A stretch of DNA of 64,000 nt from Leucocoprinus leucothites (lineage: Eukaryota; Basidiomycota; Agaricomycetes; Agaricales; Agaricaceae), in the NCBI GenBank assembly GCA_013368445.1, contig JAACJO010000001.1:2790001-2854000 (forward strand), given 5' to 3'. The translations under genes and the position numbers were made by a program. Shown here piece after piece: positions 33,128 through 45,196 of this stretch; positions within the stretch are counted from its first letter, which is position 1; every line of letters starts with the position of its first letter. The notes under the pieces are model-generated. The model had not been told where the DNA came from and ran no database searches. It was given only the letters and a program-made list of their open reading frames with translations.

Positions 33128-36100
33128 CTATGCAAGGATGAAGGCAAGCCCGACACGCACCGGCTTGAGTGCACGAATAAGCAGCCAATCTTCGTTAGAA
33201 ACGTCTTGCCTGAAGTTATTCTGTTGTGATGGGCGGGAAGCAATCAGAGCCAATCAGATAGGGAGGATTGATGTGCCGCACCTTGAGCACGTCAATACTC
33301 TGTCTAGTAATATGGCTCAAAAGTTCATCCTTGTCATCAAAATGACGACCGAACATCTTGGCTGATTGGTAGACTGCGTGCTCGATCTTTACGGCCACGC
33401 CGCCACCAGCTTGGGATTTTTTGATCACCTTTGGAAGAGATTAATAAACGGCTAACAGTAATGAGTCGAAAATATTACGTCGTGAGTCTTATGATTGATC
33501 TCGAGGGATGTGCTAAATTTATATTAGAACAACCAAAATAGTAGAAAAGGGCATGAGCTCACATCTTGCCAAGGTCAATGATCTCCTTCTGCCCATTTGC
33601 GGGGTTGATTTTCACCACCGCCAAAGGCGTGCCGACCCGCAGAGTGCCGTCGAGGATATCGACGCCAACGATGATGGGATCTCGCTTACAGAACGTCGCG
33701 ATGATCTTCAATCGGCAAGGCCAAACAGCCTGGGGAGCGGCATCGCGACGCTTAGCTTCGGTAATCTCTTGATTATAAGCCGTGAAAGAGTCGAAGAGGT
33801 GATAGATAATATCAGCTGGCGGGCGAGTTTAACATTAGCCGTGAACGAACGCGCATCCACTAATCGCGTACCTTTAAACAAACGAATGCCCATTTCTTCT
33901 GCCAGCCGCTCAGCATCCTTATCCACGGTTACATCGAAACAGAGGATACAGGCGAGTTCTTTCGCCTTCTCCAGCATTGACGCTGCACGCATGATATCGC
34001 GTTTGTGGACCGGCCCAATATTAATACCAGATACTGGGATTTTGCTGACTTTCAGGAAATCGAGCAAAGCTTCCAGCGAACCAAGCGTCGAGGCTTGGAC
34101 ACAGACGCCACGACCAGACTTGTCGATGCTATTCAGCAACGATGTTAGATCAGACATCACCTCGTCTTTGAGATCATCCTCGTCGTCATCAGGCCCAACA
34201 ACAAGTAGCCGCGAGCCGGCAATCGCCTTTTCGAGATCAGGTGCCACGATCTTGACACCTAAAGCTGCTTTGACTTCTTTGTGGTGGACATATGCAGACT
34301 GGAGAAGGTGAGATTGGAGCAAAGAGACTCCGATAGACTGAACCTCTCACCTTGATTCGGAGCTCTCTCAAGGGCTGTGGCGTAAGGAGTGCCCTTATTT
34401 GTGTCACAATTGGCCCATTGAGACCGCAAACTACGATCTTCTCCCCTTCGCGAAGAATGCCGTTGGATATAACGACATCAATAGTGGTGCCCAAACCTTC
34501 CAGGACCTTTACTTCGAGAACAGTGCATTCCAGTTCTGCAAGATACATGAGGCGATCACTCATGCGCTGTTGAGTAAGATTGACGAGCAGCATGATCATA
34601 TCTGGAACGCCCTCCCCCGTGATAGCAGAAGTCGGCACTAGAGAGACATTACGAGCAAAATTCTTGTTGTCGTAGTAGAGACAAGCATTCAGGCCCTCCT
34701 CTGCAAAGGCAAGGATGGTCTTTGCCACGCGGTCCTCGAATTCCCTCTGAACATGCCGAGATTGCTTGGCCAGGGAGTCCCGGAAGGAGTTATCAGGTGT
34801 CGCATCCCAGCCGTACATTCGATCAATCTGAAATTATAGACCATCAAATAGCTTGAGTTTTCACTTTGAGAGAAACTAGGACAGAACGCACTTTGTTGAG
34901 AGCCACGATAAAAGGCGTCTTGCGATCACGCAGCAAGCGCAGAGACTCTAATGTCTGAGCTTCAAGGCCGTGCATGATATCCACGACAAGAATAGCAATG
35001 TTACACAAGGAGCTACCACGGGAACGCAGATTCGTGAACGACTCGTGTCCGGGAGTATCAATAACCAGCAGGCCAGGAATCTTGTACTCTTGTGTACCGT
35101 CCTATTCGAAAAGTCAGCTTCGGATACCCTAACTCAAAGTCCTATCCCCAAACCTTGTCCATAACGGTGGTTTTCTGTTTGATAGCATCGACGGGGAAGT
35201 ATGTTGCACCGATCTGTTGAGTGATACCGCCAGCTTCGCCTTCTTGTACGTTGGTTTGACGGATCTAAGAGAGCATGAGCCAGGAGGTAATTATCGTGGG
35301 AGAGGAGACGGACCTTGTCCAGGAGCTTTGTCTTTCCGGTATCGACGTGACCAAGAATACAACAGATTGGGCTGCGAAGGTCATCTTTATTGCGGGCAGC
35401 AAGAGCTGCTTCATGCGCCTTTGCGCGCCGCTCAGCTGCCTCTGCCTTCCTCTGAGCAGCCATTTTCTGGGCAGTCGTGAGTTCTTCTTCAGAGCTATCC
35501 TCATCAGAGTCCTCCTCAGAGTCAGAATCCTCCGTTGAAGTCTCTTCGTCCTCTGACTCAGATGGTTCCTCGTCTCCCGAAACGTTTGTCGCTACAGCCT
35601 TTGCCGGAGCATCTGCTTTGGGTTCAGATGCTTTGTTGGGAGGGGTAGGCTTTGATCCAGGCTTGCCGTTCGGAGCCTGTTCCTTGACTGGTATGGGTTC
35701 AGTTTTTGCGAATGAGCCGTCAAGCAGGGGTCCTGCAGGGTCGAACAATTACTTACCTTTTTCGGTAGGTTTAGCAGGCTTGCCATTCCCGACAGCTGGT
35801 GCTGGTTTCGGTGAAGCATCCTCTTCGTCGCTCGAGGCATCCCAAGAGTCTTTAACCTCTGAAGCAGCGCGCTTCGCTTCTTCATCGCTTGAAGCATCCC
35901 AGGAGTCTTTGACTTCCGCTTGTACTTCAGCTGTCTTTTTCTCGTCGTCCGAGCTTGCGTCCCAATCCGATTTAGCCTCTTTCTCGTTTCCGGACTGAGG
36001 AGTAGATTCCGGTTGAGTTGACTCTGGTGTCCGTGGTCTCGATTCTGGCGCAGGAGATGCATCTTTCTGTCCGACAGGTTTCTTTTTCCGATTCCCATAC

Positions 36101-37579
36101 ACGACCTTCTTCGGTCCTCCAGACCCTGAAGCCTGTTGTAAACCTTCAATCTGAACTCCGGAGGCCAACAGTGCTTGTTTTCGGAGCTCTGCGTTTCTTT
36201 GCTCCTCTTTCTGCTTTCTGGTGAGAAGCCGACCTTCTTTTCTAGCGAGCTCGCGCTTGGCCTGAAGAAATTAAATAAATCTCTTGAGATCAACCTCTGA
36301 TGGTCCTCACCTTCTCCTTTTCCTTCCTCCGCTGTTTTTCTTCTTCCTTCTTACGAGCCTCTTCCTCAGCCTTCCTTTCCTCCTCCTCGATCCGTTTACG
36401 TTCCTCTTCTTCACGCCGCCGAGCCTCCTCCTCCAGACGTTTCTTTTCCTCCATCATGGCCCTCAGCGCACTAATACCACCAGCCTTTTTCTTTCCCGCA
36501 GATGGCGCCGGTGCTGGAGTCGACTCTTCGTCCTTCTTGGCCTTTTTCTTCTTTTTCTTCTTATCCTTTGATGCTGTGCCTGCCGTTTGTTCTTCTCCGT
36601 CTTCATCACCTTCATCCTTCCCTTCATCCTTAGGCTCCTGAGGAGCCACAGGCGTAGCAGGTTCCTCTACTGGTGTCGTTGGAGCTTCAACCCCAACCTT
36701 TTTAGCTGCAGCCTGGGCTTTCTTTTTCGCCTGAGGGGAAGAAAGGCGTTTAGTAGTTGATATGATTCATTCGAGGTTTACCAAACCTTTTCTCGCTCCT
36801 TCTTAAGTTTTTCTTTCTCCTTTTTGGACAAGATTTTCGGTCCAGAATCCTGAGCTTCCTCATCCTCATTTTCAGGAGCATCCGCGACGGCTTTCGCCGG
36901 TGGCTCTACAGGGGCCGTCTCCTTCCCATCTTCTACACAATTTCAATCAAAATATGGAAAAGTGCGACTCAATCATAGCGACGTACCAGGTTTTGGATCC
37001 TCCTCCTCCTCTTCCGCAACTGCCTTGCCTTTCTTCTTCCCCTTCTTGTCCTTCTTTTTTTTCTCTTTCACTGGCCCCCACTCCTCGTCAGCAAGATCCT
37101 CTGCAGTGACTTCAATCGCCTGTTTTGAAGGAACTGCAGCGGCTTCATCTTCCGGAACATCCTCAGTTGGGAGATCTGATACGCCCGCCTTTGTTTTCTT
37201 CTTTTCCTTCTTTTCCTTCTTCTTTGTGTTGGATTTTAGTAGAGACTGAAGATCGCTATGAATACGTTGTAAGTTGTCGGATAGATACGGAATTCCACGT
37301 ACCATCAATCCACCACCTCCTCCATCATCTTCATCGAATGCCTCAACGTCTTGGGTATCAGCAAAAGCCGAAAATGCGGAGAAGCCCATCTTCGGCTTCT
37401 TGGATGAGCCTTCCTCATCATCGGATACATTCACTGAGGCGGTCTTATTGGGTTCAACGGCCTCGCCAGCATTCTCCCTGGAATGTGCATGAGCGATATG
37501 CTTGATTAGATTAACGATTTGCTGACCAGTAGTCTTCGTCGTTCTTCTTGCCTTTCTTTCCCTTGTTCTTTGGCGCCAT
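33128..37579 (-). CDS. FUN12: Translation initiation factor eIF5B (GTPase, FUN12)
   Basis: GTPase that joins the 60S subunit to the initiation complex. The start [18 protein letters not shown] opens a long, charged N-terminal region of Lys/Glu helices ([20 protein letters not shown]) with three copies of a WDASSD(D/E)E motif (about 35815-35975). The GTPase core carries G1 [14 protein letters not shown]3 [10 protein letters not shown]4 [12 protein letters not shown] and the switch region [17 protein letters not shown]. Domain II ([20 protein letters not shown]), domain III ([17 protein letters not shown]) and domain IV ([19 protein letters not shown]) follow. The C-terminal exon reads [21 protein letters not shown] end it at the next stop (33128), but an unrecognised last intron could change the final residues. 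The first exon is divergent from ARL2 across 221 bases. Family length and domains are normal. Confidence 0.94.
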
Positions 37580-37800
37580 AGATCTTATTGTGCAGAGGTC
37601 TTCCTGACGAGAAAACTGGAGCTCGGCGTGGCTACGAGTCTGCACTAAGCAGTCGGAGGTCAGAGTCAGAAATAATTGACGGAGCCTAGAGGGCCATCAC
37701 GTCACGCGGATGAACGGCTTCTCGGCCCGGCCCGAGCAATTAAGAATTGCTTTATTACTTAGTCCAACACCACCTTGAAAGGTGCTTGACACGACTCAAC

Positions 37801-38769
37801 ATGGGACTTCTCACTGTTATCAGAAAGAATAGACAGAAGGAGAAGGAAATGAGAATTTTATTCTTGTAAGCACTGTGTCCGCTTCCTTCAACCTGAGCTT
37901 ATTTCTCCCCAGAGGCCTGGATAATGCAGGGAAAACCACGATCCTCAAGAAGCTCAATGGCGAGGACATTATGAGCGTCAGTCCAACCCTTGGCTTCAAC
38001 ATCAAAACCTTCGCCCATGGAAAGTGAGTCACTTTGGGGATTCCCCGCAGGAACCACGATAAACTCCTTTTGCCAGGTATACCCTTAATATATGTAAGAT
38101 CCCACCCTGCCGCTCCCCAAGCTCCTCTTTCCATCGCCACCATCTGTTAAAAGAAAATTCTAACTCAACATCCGCCACTGGCTAGGGGATGTCGGCGGCC
38201 AGCGCACCCTTCGACCATACTGGCGCAACTACTTTGAGCAGACTGATGCACTTGTGTGGGTCGTTGATTCTGGCGATAGGATGCGAATGCGCGACTGTAA
38301 AGACGAGTTACACAGTCTTTTGACAGAAGATGTGAGAGTCCCGTTCCGTTTTCTTCCTCCTCTAACACTCCGACTCACCTACCGCTTGCTCATATCGGCA
38401 ATCACGCCTCTTTGACAGCGACTAGCGGGAGCCTCCTTACTTGTATTCGCCAATAAACAGGATTTGCAAGGATCAATGTCCGATGTGGAAATCCGTCAAG
38501 TAAGCCCATAGAATTCCTTTGTATATCTGTTTGTATCGTGAACCGAACGCTTAACTGCACTATACCACCCACGTTATACCCCGTAGGCTCTCGACCTCGA
38601 CTCTATCAAATCACACAATTGGAGAATCTGGCCTTGCAGTGCGGTTACCGGAGAGAACCTGGTGTCTGGTCTAGATTGGGTCGTCAACGATGTTGCAGGC
38701 CGACTATACTATAGCTCCTTCTCTACACAATACAACGATCAGACGGCATCCGGAGTTCCTGTGGCTTAA
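37801..38769 (+). CDS. ARL2: ADP-ribosylation factor-like GTPase 2 (ARL2)
   Basis: Small GTPase that regulates tubulin folding with TBCD and, through ELMOD/BART partners, mitochondria. Exons 37801-37865, 37913-38023, 38077-38093 (17 bases), 38186-38331, 38419-38499 and 38587-38769 sum to 603 bases, 200 residues. P-loop GLDNAGKTT starts straight after the first intron. Switch I has [13 protein letters not shown], switch [21 protein letters not shown]4 VFANKQDL and G5 CSAVTGENL. The N-terminus [20 protein letters not shown] matches ARL2 (Gly2, then a basic helix), rather than ARF1 or ARL3. The C-terminus carries about 15 extra residues ([12 protein letters not shown]) compared with animals. Family placement is firm. 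Confidence 0.95.
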
Positions 38770-41700
38770 TACAAGTCAGCTGCATCTCTACGCTCTTTTA
38801 GGCTCCCTAGCCCCATGATTGAGGGATGGTTCCTTGACTCCGGAAAACGACCGCCCGCTCTTTCTCTTCTTTCTTCCGTTAAAGTTGGTTCCCTGCTTTC
38901 GCTTATCTGAGCCCTCGATTTGTAAACCACACTCTTTAGCACTTTAGCTCCCAGGCCTCTGGAATACTACCGGTACATTGTCGCTCCGCAATTGTTACCT
39001 GAACTTCCCTCTATTCAACATACTCGACCCTGGACGGGAATGGATCGAGAGGTGCCGTTAGTCTTACGTTGGCTGCCTTCTTTCTAAGCACGACAGAACG
39101 CACTGTTGTCTTTGTGCTTTCTCTCCTCACGACTCCGAATCTGTATATGACGGCAGACACTCCACAAGAAAAGTGCTGTCACGATCGATGCACGTCGGGT
39201 TCAATGCGGATTCTCTTATGGGCTCTTTTGAATGCCTTGGGCTCGTCGCATCCACGTTGTTCACATGATGGACCAACCTAATGGTCCCAGTGCCACGCTC
39301 AACTCTATTCTGCTAGGATTCTGACCGGGATACTTTGAGTGAATATGAGCTTACACGCCCCATCCTCTAGGTTTCACGGGTAGTTACTGTGTCACCTAAG
39401 ATTCAGGCGCGTTTGGGATTGGTCGATGATTGCCGGACGGTTGACGGACTCTCGCTTTCTCTTCTACGACAGCCCGTCGTGTTCTGGTCTCTGTCAATTA
39501 AGACCCATGAAGTTTCACCAAGACTATGCACGGTAATCACCGTCTCCCATGTTAGGACGAAACGCGGCAGCTAGACTTACATGATAGAGCGGCAAGACTC
39601 TTATGTATACTCAAAGTTTGGGACTTAATGGTTACACGCTTAGGATCGACTACCGCCCCTAACAAACGGCCATATGAATTTCACTTGTCCCCCAGGTGGC
39701 GATTCACTGACGGCCACTGAGAGAGTACTCTGGAGGCAATAGGATAACCAATCGCGGACCAGCCGGCTCATTCGAAGTCAGCTGGATCGAGCCGTTTTAT
39801 TAACTTTTTAAAAAATCGATAGCCAATAGGACGCCTAAAAGGCAAACACGAGCTTGGGCATTCCGAGTCCACATGCATCAACATTCAGTTTTCAATCATC
39901 ACCGTTCTGCGTCGTGGACACGAATGAAGTAGTGAAATAATGCACTGAACTTAGTTTTGCTACTATCCTTCAAAGCGAGTACATATTACTTTTATACGAA
40001 CCTTTGTGCGTGCGCGTACGTTTGAATTGCGACGCTTAAGGAGGACATGCGTCTGATCAGTAGCACCAACGGACAACTTAATCAACCAAGAGTCCTGGCT
40101 CGGCAACTTCAGCCAGTCAGTTTACTATGACTTCTTCCTGGTCAACCATTTAAGTGCTAACGGTCAATCGAGTGGTTATCAGCCAGATTACAGTTTCCAA
40201 GCCCTGTATAGGTGTCCACGAAAAAGTTCGACATTTGATTCAACCTCTGATTCTGAGATCTAATCGTCGAAGAAATGGCACGAAGCACCCTCTTTTTTAT
40301 ACTAGCTCTACATTAGCGCTTACGGCTACGATCTTGCTTCATTTACTTATTTGAAACATTAGGGTCAATATTCCAACGTTCAAATTAACAGAAAAAAATC
40401 ATCCGGTCCAGGCCTCTCAAATCAAGCACTGGAGGACCCTAAGGCTAGCGTTTTACTTGCCTTGAGGAGCCACCCCCTCTAGCTTGACTTTTAGTCTGTC
40501 TCGGGTTCCCAGCGGCGTAGTGGCAACTGGAACAGATGACAAATGGACAGGATGTGCCAGCTGAGGGTATGATTAACTCAAGGTTTCGGAACGCACACGA
40601 ACCTACATCATTAGAGTAGTATGTAGGAAATATGTTTGTAACTGGAGTCCGCCTCCCACCCCATCGGAAGAGCGAGGCACAAGCACAGTGCGCGGAGAAC
40701 CTTGCGGGATAGATCATCTGCTTGTTCTTGAAGATTGTTAGCAGTGATCATGTACCAAGTCGTGCATAGTAGATGCGATAAGGGTGATAAATCTAACACT
40801 GAGTAGTAGGGTGATGGAGCGTGACTCGTGGAAAGAGTCAAAATAGGAAACAGCTCTTAGGTGTAACTATCCCCGTACGAAATTAGATATCGCGAGGAGA
40901 CAATATTCAGATGTGGCTGGGCTCCTCCGAGGCTAAGACACTAGTGTCGGAATTTAGATATTTAAAAAATAACTTGACGCTCACTCTCTCAGCGGCCACT
41001 TTGAAGACCCTGAAAGGACGTCTCAAGCCTAATTTAGTAAGTTAGGCGTCGAGACCTCTGTCGGAAGCGGTGTATCGATGGGGCTCGAAGCCAGCAACGA
41101 CGGATAGACATTGCCCGCGTTTATCGTTCTCTGTAAATAACGCGCTGAACGATTCGACAGACTAACATAGTCATTGTTTCTCAGGGAGAAGACCCCGATG
41201 ATGTGCCCTTCAGAAGTCAATGATCTGAGGTATGATATCATTCGGCCGACTCATCAAAAGCCACGAGAGAAGCAACTGGAAGGCTGGAACATACGGAGGA
41301 CGAAGGGGTACGGTGTGAAAATTGACAACACGCTGCAGTGCTTAGCGACGGCTAGAAATGTATGCCTTTGCTTATTCCCGTGGGCTTCCGTCAAGATATG
41401 AGCTATTTGGAGATGATGAACACACAATATCTGGATATACACCGGCGCAGATAGGAGGAAGGAAGTTGAAGAAATAGCAGTTGTCGAATCGCGACACTTC
41501 CCCATCAGATGAAACAGAGTTGAATTATTCTTGATCACAGGCAACATCAAACGCCACCAAAAACCGAGGAACTAATCAGCCCTCCGAGTCTTGACTAGCT
41601 TGAGGCATGAACTAAGAGAAAGATCATTTTATTTCAGGGCCCTCTGAACACCTTTTATCATTGCAGGTCACCATTAGACTCCACAAAGTTGAAATCCAGC

Positions 41701-43140
41701 GACCTGCGCGGACATCGACGGACTTGCGGAATTTCGTTGATATTGTAAGCCAGGGCAGTCACCGGATATAGAATTGTGTTTTTACCGCTCAGCTCAGGGT
41801 CAACCACAATTTAATTACCTGATGATGGGGTCGATCGCTGATTGACTAGAGTCTCCTCGGTAAAATGGTCGATCGTGCTTCAGGTGACGACTCGACAGCA
41901 GTGGATGCAGGACCGAGTAAACCGTCGTGCAGTCCAGCTGTATTGACGTACAGCTTTCAGCTACCTATAGCTGATCAGATGTACAGATGGATTATCACCC
42001 TACAATGATGGAAACGCGTCGTACTCTGAGAGCAGGCTTCCCAGGCTCACATGTGTCACCTTCAATGTGGGTTCTCATGCGATTTGAGATATTATCACCA
42101 GCCCATGAAATGAGCACGGTCCCGATAGGAGATAGAAAATAACACCCTTCTCAGTGTAATAATGGACATCTGGGATGAGTGAGAACGATGTGGAAATATA
42201 GTTGATTTAATCTTGTTTTTACCCACGTATCGTCGCTCTCAGGACAGAAGTTGAGCACAAGTGACAGATTTATCCTTGCAACGAGAAAAGATGGATGGGG
42301 GTATGCCTTTGAAAAATGGAATGGAAAAACCCAAGACACGGGACTGCAAAAATGGCGGCTCAAGTGCCAGGGGATCACAGAAATTCTCAAGAGCAATGTG
42401 AATGACGCGAAACAGGGAGCAGAACCCGCACACCATTTTGGGGCGCCTTCGAGGGAGCAGACATTGCAAGAGCTCGACGATATTTCTGGAATAGAAGGTC
42501 CTAATTGAAGAGGCAGTCAAAAGGCTATCCAGATGGAAAGCCAAGAGGTGGGATACACTATCGGGACCAATTGGGATCAGATTTCACTGGAGATGTTTTC
42601 CCTCGGTTGAATAAGATTCAGGTAAGGAAGGAATCCTAGATGTGGAATCCTGGATTCTGATGTCGATAATTTTGGGCGCCCTGGATGGGTTATGTCAGTG
42701 TCGATAGTTGATTCTGGGTGAGCCTGGCTACCACGTGGGTATAACTTGGTATAACTCTGAACCTAGGTTTGGAAAAATGAGGTTAGACGGTAGTGTGGGG
42801 CAAGCGCGGAGACTGGAGCTGATAGAGGAGCTATAGACAAACTTTCGGAGTTGGACTGTGAATTTCCTGAGAGGCGAGGGAACACAGAGGGGGGGATCTG
42901 GAAATTCTGAGTTGTCTGTACAGTGATCAGGATCGAGCGTCAGTGCCCTGAGGAAGGACATGTGTTGATGAGTTTCGTGTGAGAACGATGCATCTTCATC
43001 AATGCGATTCATCTGACTGCGATGCATCTCTCGCGAATCCTCCCGTGCAGGTTGTTAACAGTACTTGTATACTTCCCGCTGCCTTCACAGATTCACCTAC
43101 AGATTGGGAAATCTCCCGATCTCAGTCCTCGTCCGATGTC
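38770..43140. other. Large intergenic stretch, 4.4 kb, no gene seen
   Basis: No open frame above about 100 codons and no chain of recognisable exons on either strand. A minus-strand stretch at 40440-40860 has a Cys-containing, signal-like reading that I tested as a small secreted protein and could not support. Frames near 41030-41400 and 42240-42540 are likewise unrecognised. The left end should hold the ARL2 3' UTR. The sequence may be old repeat material, a regulatory region of the cyclopropane synthase gene, or an unannotated non-coding RNA. Confidence 0.45.
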
Positions 43141-43147
43141 CAACGCA

Positions 43148-43153
43148 TATAAA
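43148..43153 (+). promoter_or_regulatory. TATA box of the cyclopropane fatty acid synthase gene
   Basis: A perfect TATAAA lies 83 bases before the ATG, followed by a CT-rich tract (43157-43190, TCCTCTCTCCTCTCCCTGTC) and then ACAAAATGCC around the start. This TATA plus CT block layout is typical of strongly transcribed fungal genes, with starts within or just after the CT block. Confidence 0.65.
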
Positions 43154-43235
43154 GTCCTCCTCTCTCCTCTCCCTGTCCTCACTCTCAACCAGACATCCGA
43201 ACTGCTTCTCCTCTTCCATCTTCTACTCTCACAAA

Positions 43236-45196
43236 ATGCCTGCCTCGCTCCAGCAATCCTGCGTTCAACTCCCCACCTCTTCTAAAGCTCTCCAGCCGAG
43301 CTCACTCTTCTCCCTCTCCAAACTCAGCCCAAAATCCTGGCTTGTCACTCTCGGTACGCGCCCACAACTCCTGGCTCCACTAACAGCAATCTAACTTCAC
43401 TCTTCTAGCCCGAAGTTCAATAACAGCGGTTCTTAACGACGCCATAGTCGTGGGCCACCTCACAATCTCCGATTCTGAAGGGACATACTATTATGGCAAC
43501 TACCAAAAAGGGTGCAATGACGTCCACCTCAAGGTTGTTAACGACAATTTCTGGCTACGCATCTTACTGTAAGTAATCAACATTTTCTTTGCTCCAGCCC
43601 TTTGGCTCATGACTTGATGCAGATCAGGAGACTTGGGCTGTACGTTTCTTGCCCTTCTGGCATTTCGGGTTCATCTAACCCAAGTTTCATACTTGTAGTC
43701 AGTGAAGCATACATGATCGGCGATATTGAGGTGTCTTCCCTCAAAGGCGCCATGAATGTAAGCCGAGCTTTGCTATGCACGCTCTGGTCAGGCCCTCATG
43801 ATTTATTTTTGCCCAGCTTTGGCTCGATAACCAGTCGGGAATGGAAGAGACCCTCTCATCTACTGTTGCAAAGGTCTCTTCAGCCATTTCTGGCGTTTAC
43901 AACAGTTTCCTTGGTCAAACCCGCTCTCAGGCAAGGCTCAACGCCATTGCCAGCTATGATCAATCAAATGAACTCTTCAAGGTAAGCCGTATTGTGTTTC
44001 ATCAGCACCTTGCTTGAGCCTTACACCTTCCTCCAGGCTTTCCTTAGCAAGGAGATGATGTACTCCTGCGCCCTTTGGACTGAGGCAGAGGGAGGTGTTC
44101 GTGGCGACCTTGTAAATGGCCCAACTCCAGGTGACCTAGAAGCCGCTCAACTACGCAAGATCCACCACGTCTTGCGCAAGGCACGAGTCAAGCCTGGCCA
44201 CCGCATCCTTGAATTCGGAAGCGGCTGGGGAGGTCTAGCAATCGAGGTTTGTCATTTTGCGCCGCCAGACATTGACAAATGCTAACCGTTTGTCCAGGCT
44301 GCTCGCAGCTATGGTTGCGAAGTTGACACTTTGACCCTCTCCGTTGAACAAAAGGCTCTCGCGGAGGAGCGAGTCAAAGCAGCTGGCCTTGAGGGCCATA
44401 TCCGCGTACACCTTCTCGATTACCGAGAAATTCCCGCTGAATTCGAGAAAGCATTCGACGCCTTTGTGTCGATTGAAATGATTGAGGTGAGCGTTCATGA
44501 GTATGCTAGCTCTTGGCATTATCTAACGGAAACTCCCGTATAGCATGTCGGTACCAAATACTACAACACCTACTTCAAACTCGTCGATTTTGCTCTCAAG
44601 TCCAAGGATGCTGCAGCTGTTGTTACCTCATCTACCTTCCCGGAGTCAAGATACACTGGTTATCAGTAAGTAATCTAATGATAATCGTCTTCGGGAATTG
44701 AGGCTGATGAATCGCCACCTCATCTAGAGCTGAAGACTTCATGCGCCGCTACATGTGGCCTAACTCCTGCTTGCCCAGTGCGACCACTCTTATTACCGCC
44801 ATGAACACTGGCTCCCAGGGTCGCTTCACTCTTGAGGGCGTCGAGAACCATGCAGCTCGTAAGCATCCAGTCATATCCTGAATCTTGCCCTCGCTGACAG
44901 TCATCATCTAGACTACCCCCGTACTCTCCGTGAATGGGGTCGTCGTCTTGAAGCCAACCTCAGTCAAGATCTCGTCGTCAAAGATTACCCTTCTCTGAGC
45001 AACCGCGCAGACTACGAGGCCTTCAAGCGCAAGTGGCAATACCTCTTTGCTTATGCCGGCGCTGGCTTCGCAAAAGGTTACATCACATGCCACATGCTCA
45101 CATTTATCCGCCAAGTAAGTCCTATCACTACTACAACCTTTGAGCAAATTCTAATTACAGTTCCTCCAGAACGATACTCCCGAGCTCTGCGATTAA
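43236..45196 (+). CDS. cfs1: Cyclopropane fatty acid synthase (SAM-dependent)
   Basis: Transfers a methylene from S-adenosylmethionine to unsaturated acyl chains of phospholipids. About 450 residues across many short exons. The N-terminal lipid-binding part reads SEGTYYYGNY, GDLGFSEAYMIGDIEVSSL and NAIASYDQSNELFKAFL. The SAM-binding motif I is RILEFGSGWGGLAIE, followed by GCEVDTLTLSVEQKALAEER and SIEMIEHVGTKYY, the region around the bicarbonate-binding site. The C-terminal part has EDFMRRYMWPNSCLPSATTL and FAYAGAGFAKGYITCHMLTF. One exon is 17 bases (43623-43639). It has no transmembrane helices, unlike sphingolipid C9-methyltransferases. Coprinopsis cfs1, a family member, is needed for fruit-body formation; the same role here is inference. 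Confidence 0.92.

Noticed and set aside
35477..35998. Plus-strand Ser-rich open frame of 173 codons
   Set aside because: Antisense shadow of the acidic and Lys-rich eIF5B arm; similar Ser/Phe-rich shadows occur at 36284-36641 and 24576-25052.
35592..36293. Minus-strand 233-codon frame within the eIF5B arm
   Set aside because: A shifted reading of the same repeats. The true frame reads WDASSDEE and joins to the GTPase core.
40440..40860. Possible small Cys-containing secreted protein (hydrophobin-like)
   Set aside because: The Cys spacing does not fit the eight-Cys hydrophobin pattern and frames do not join through plausible introns.
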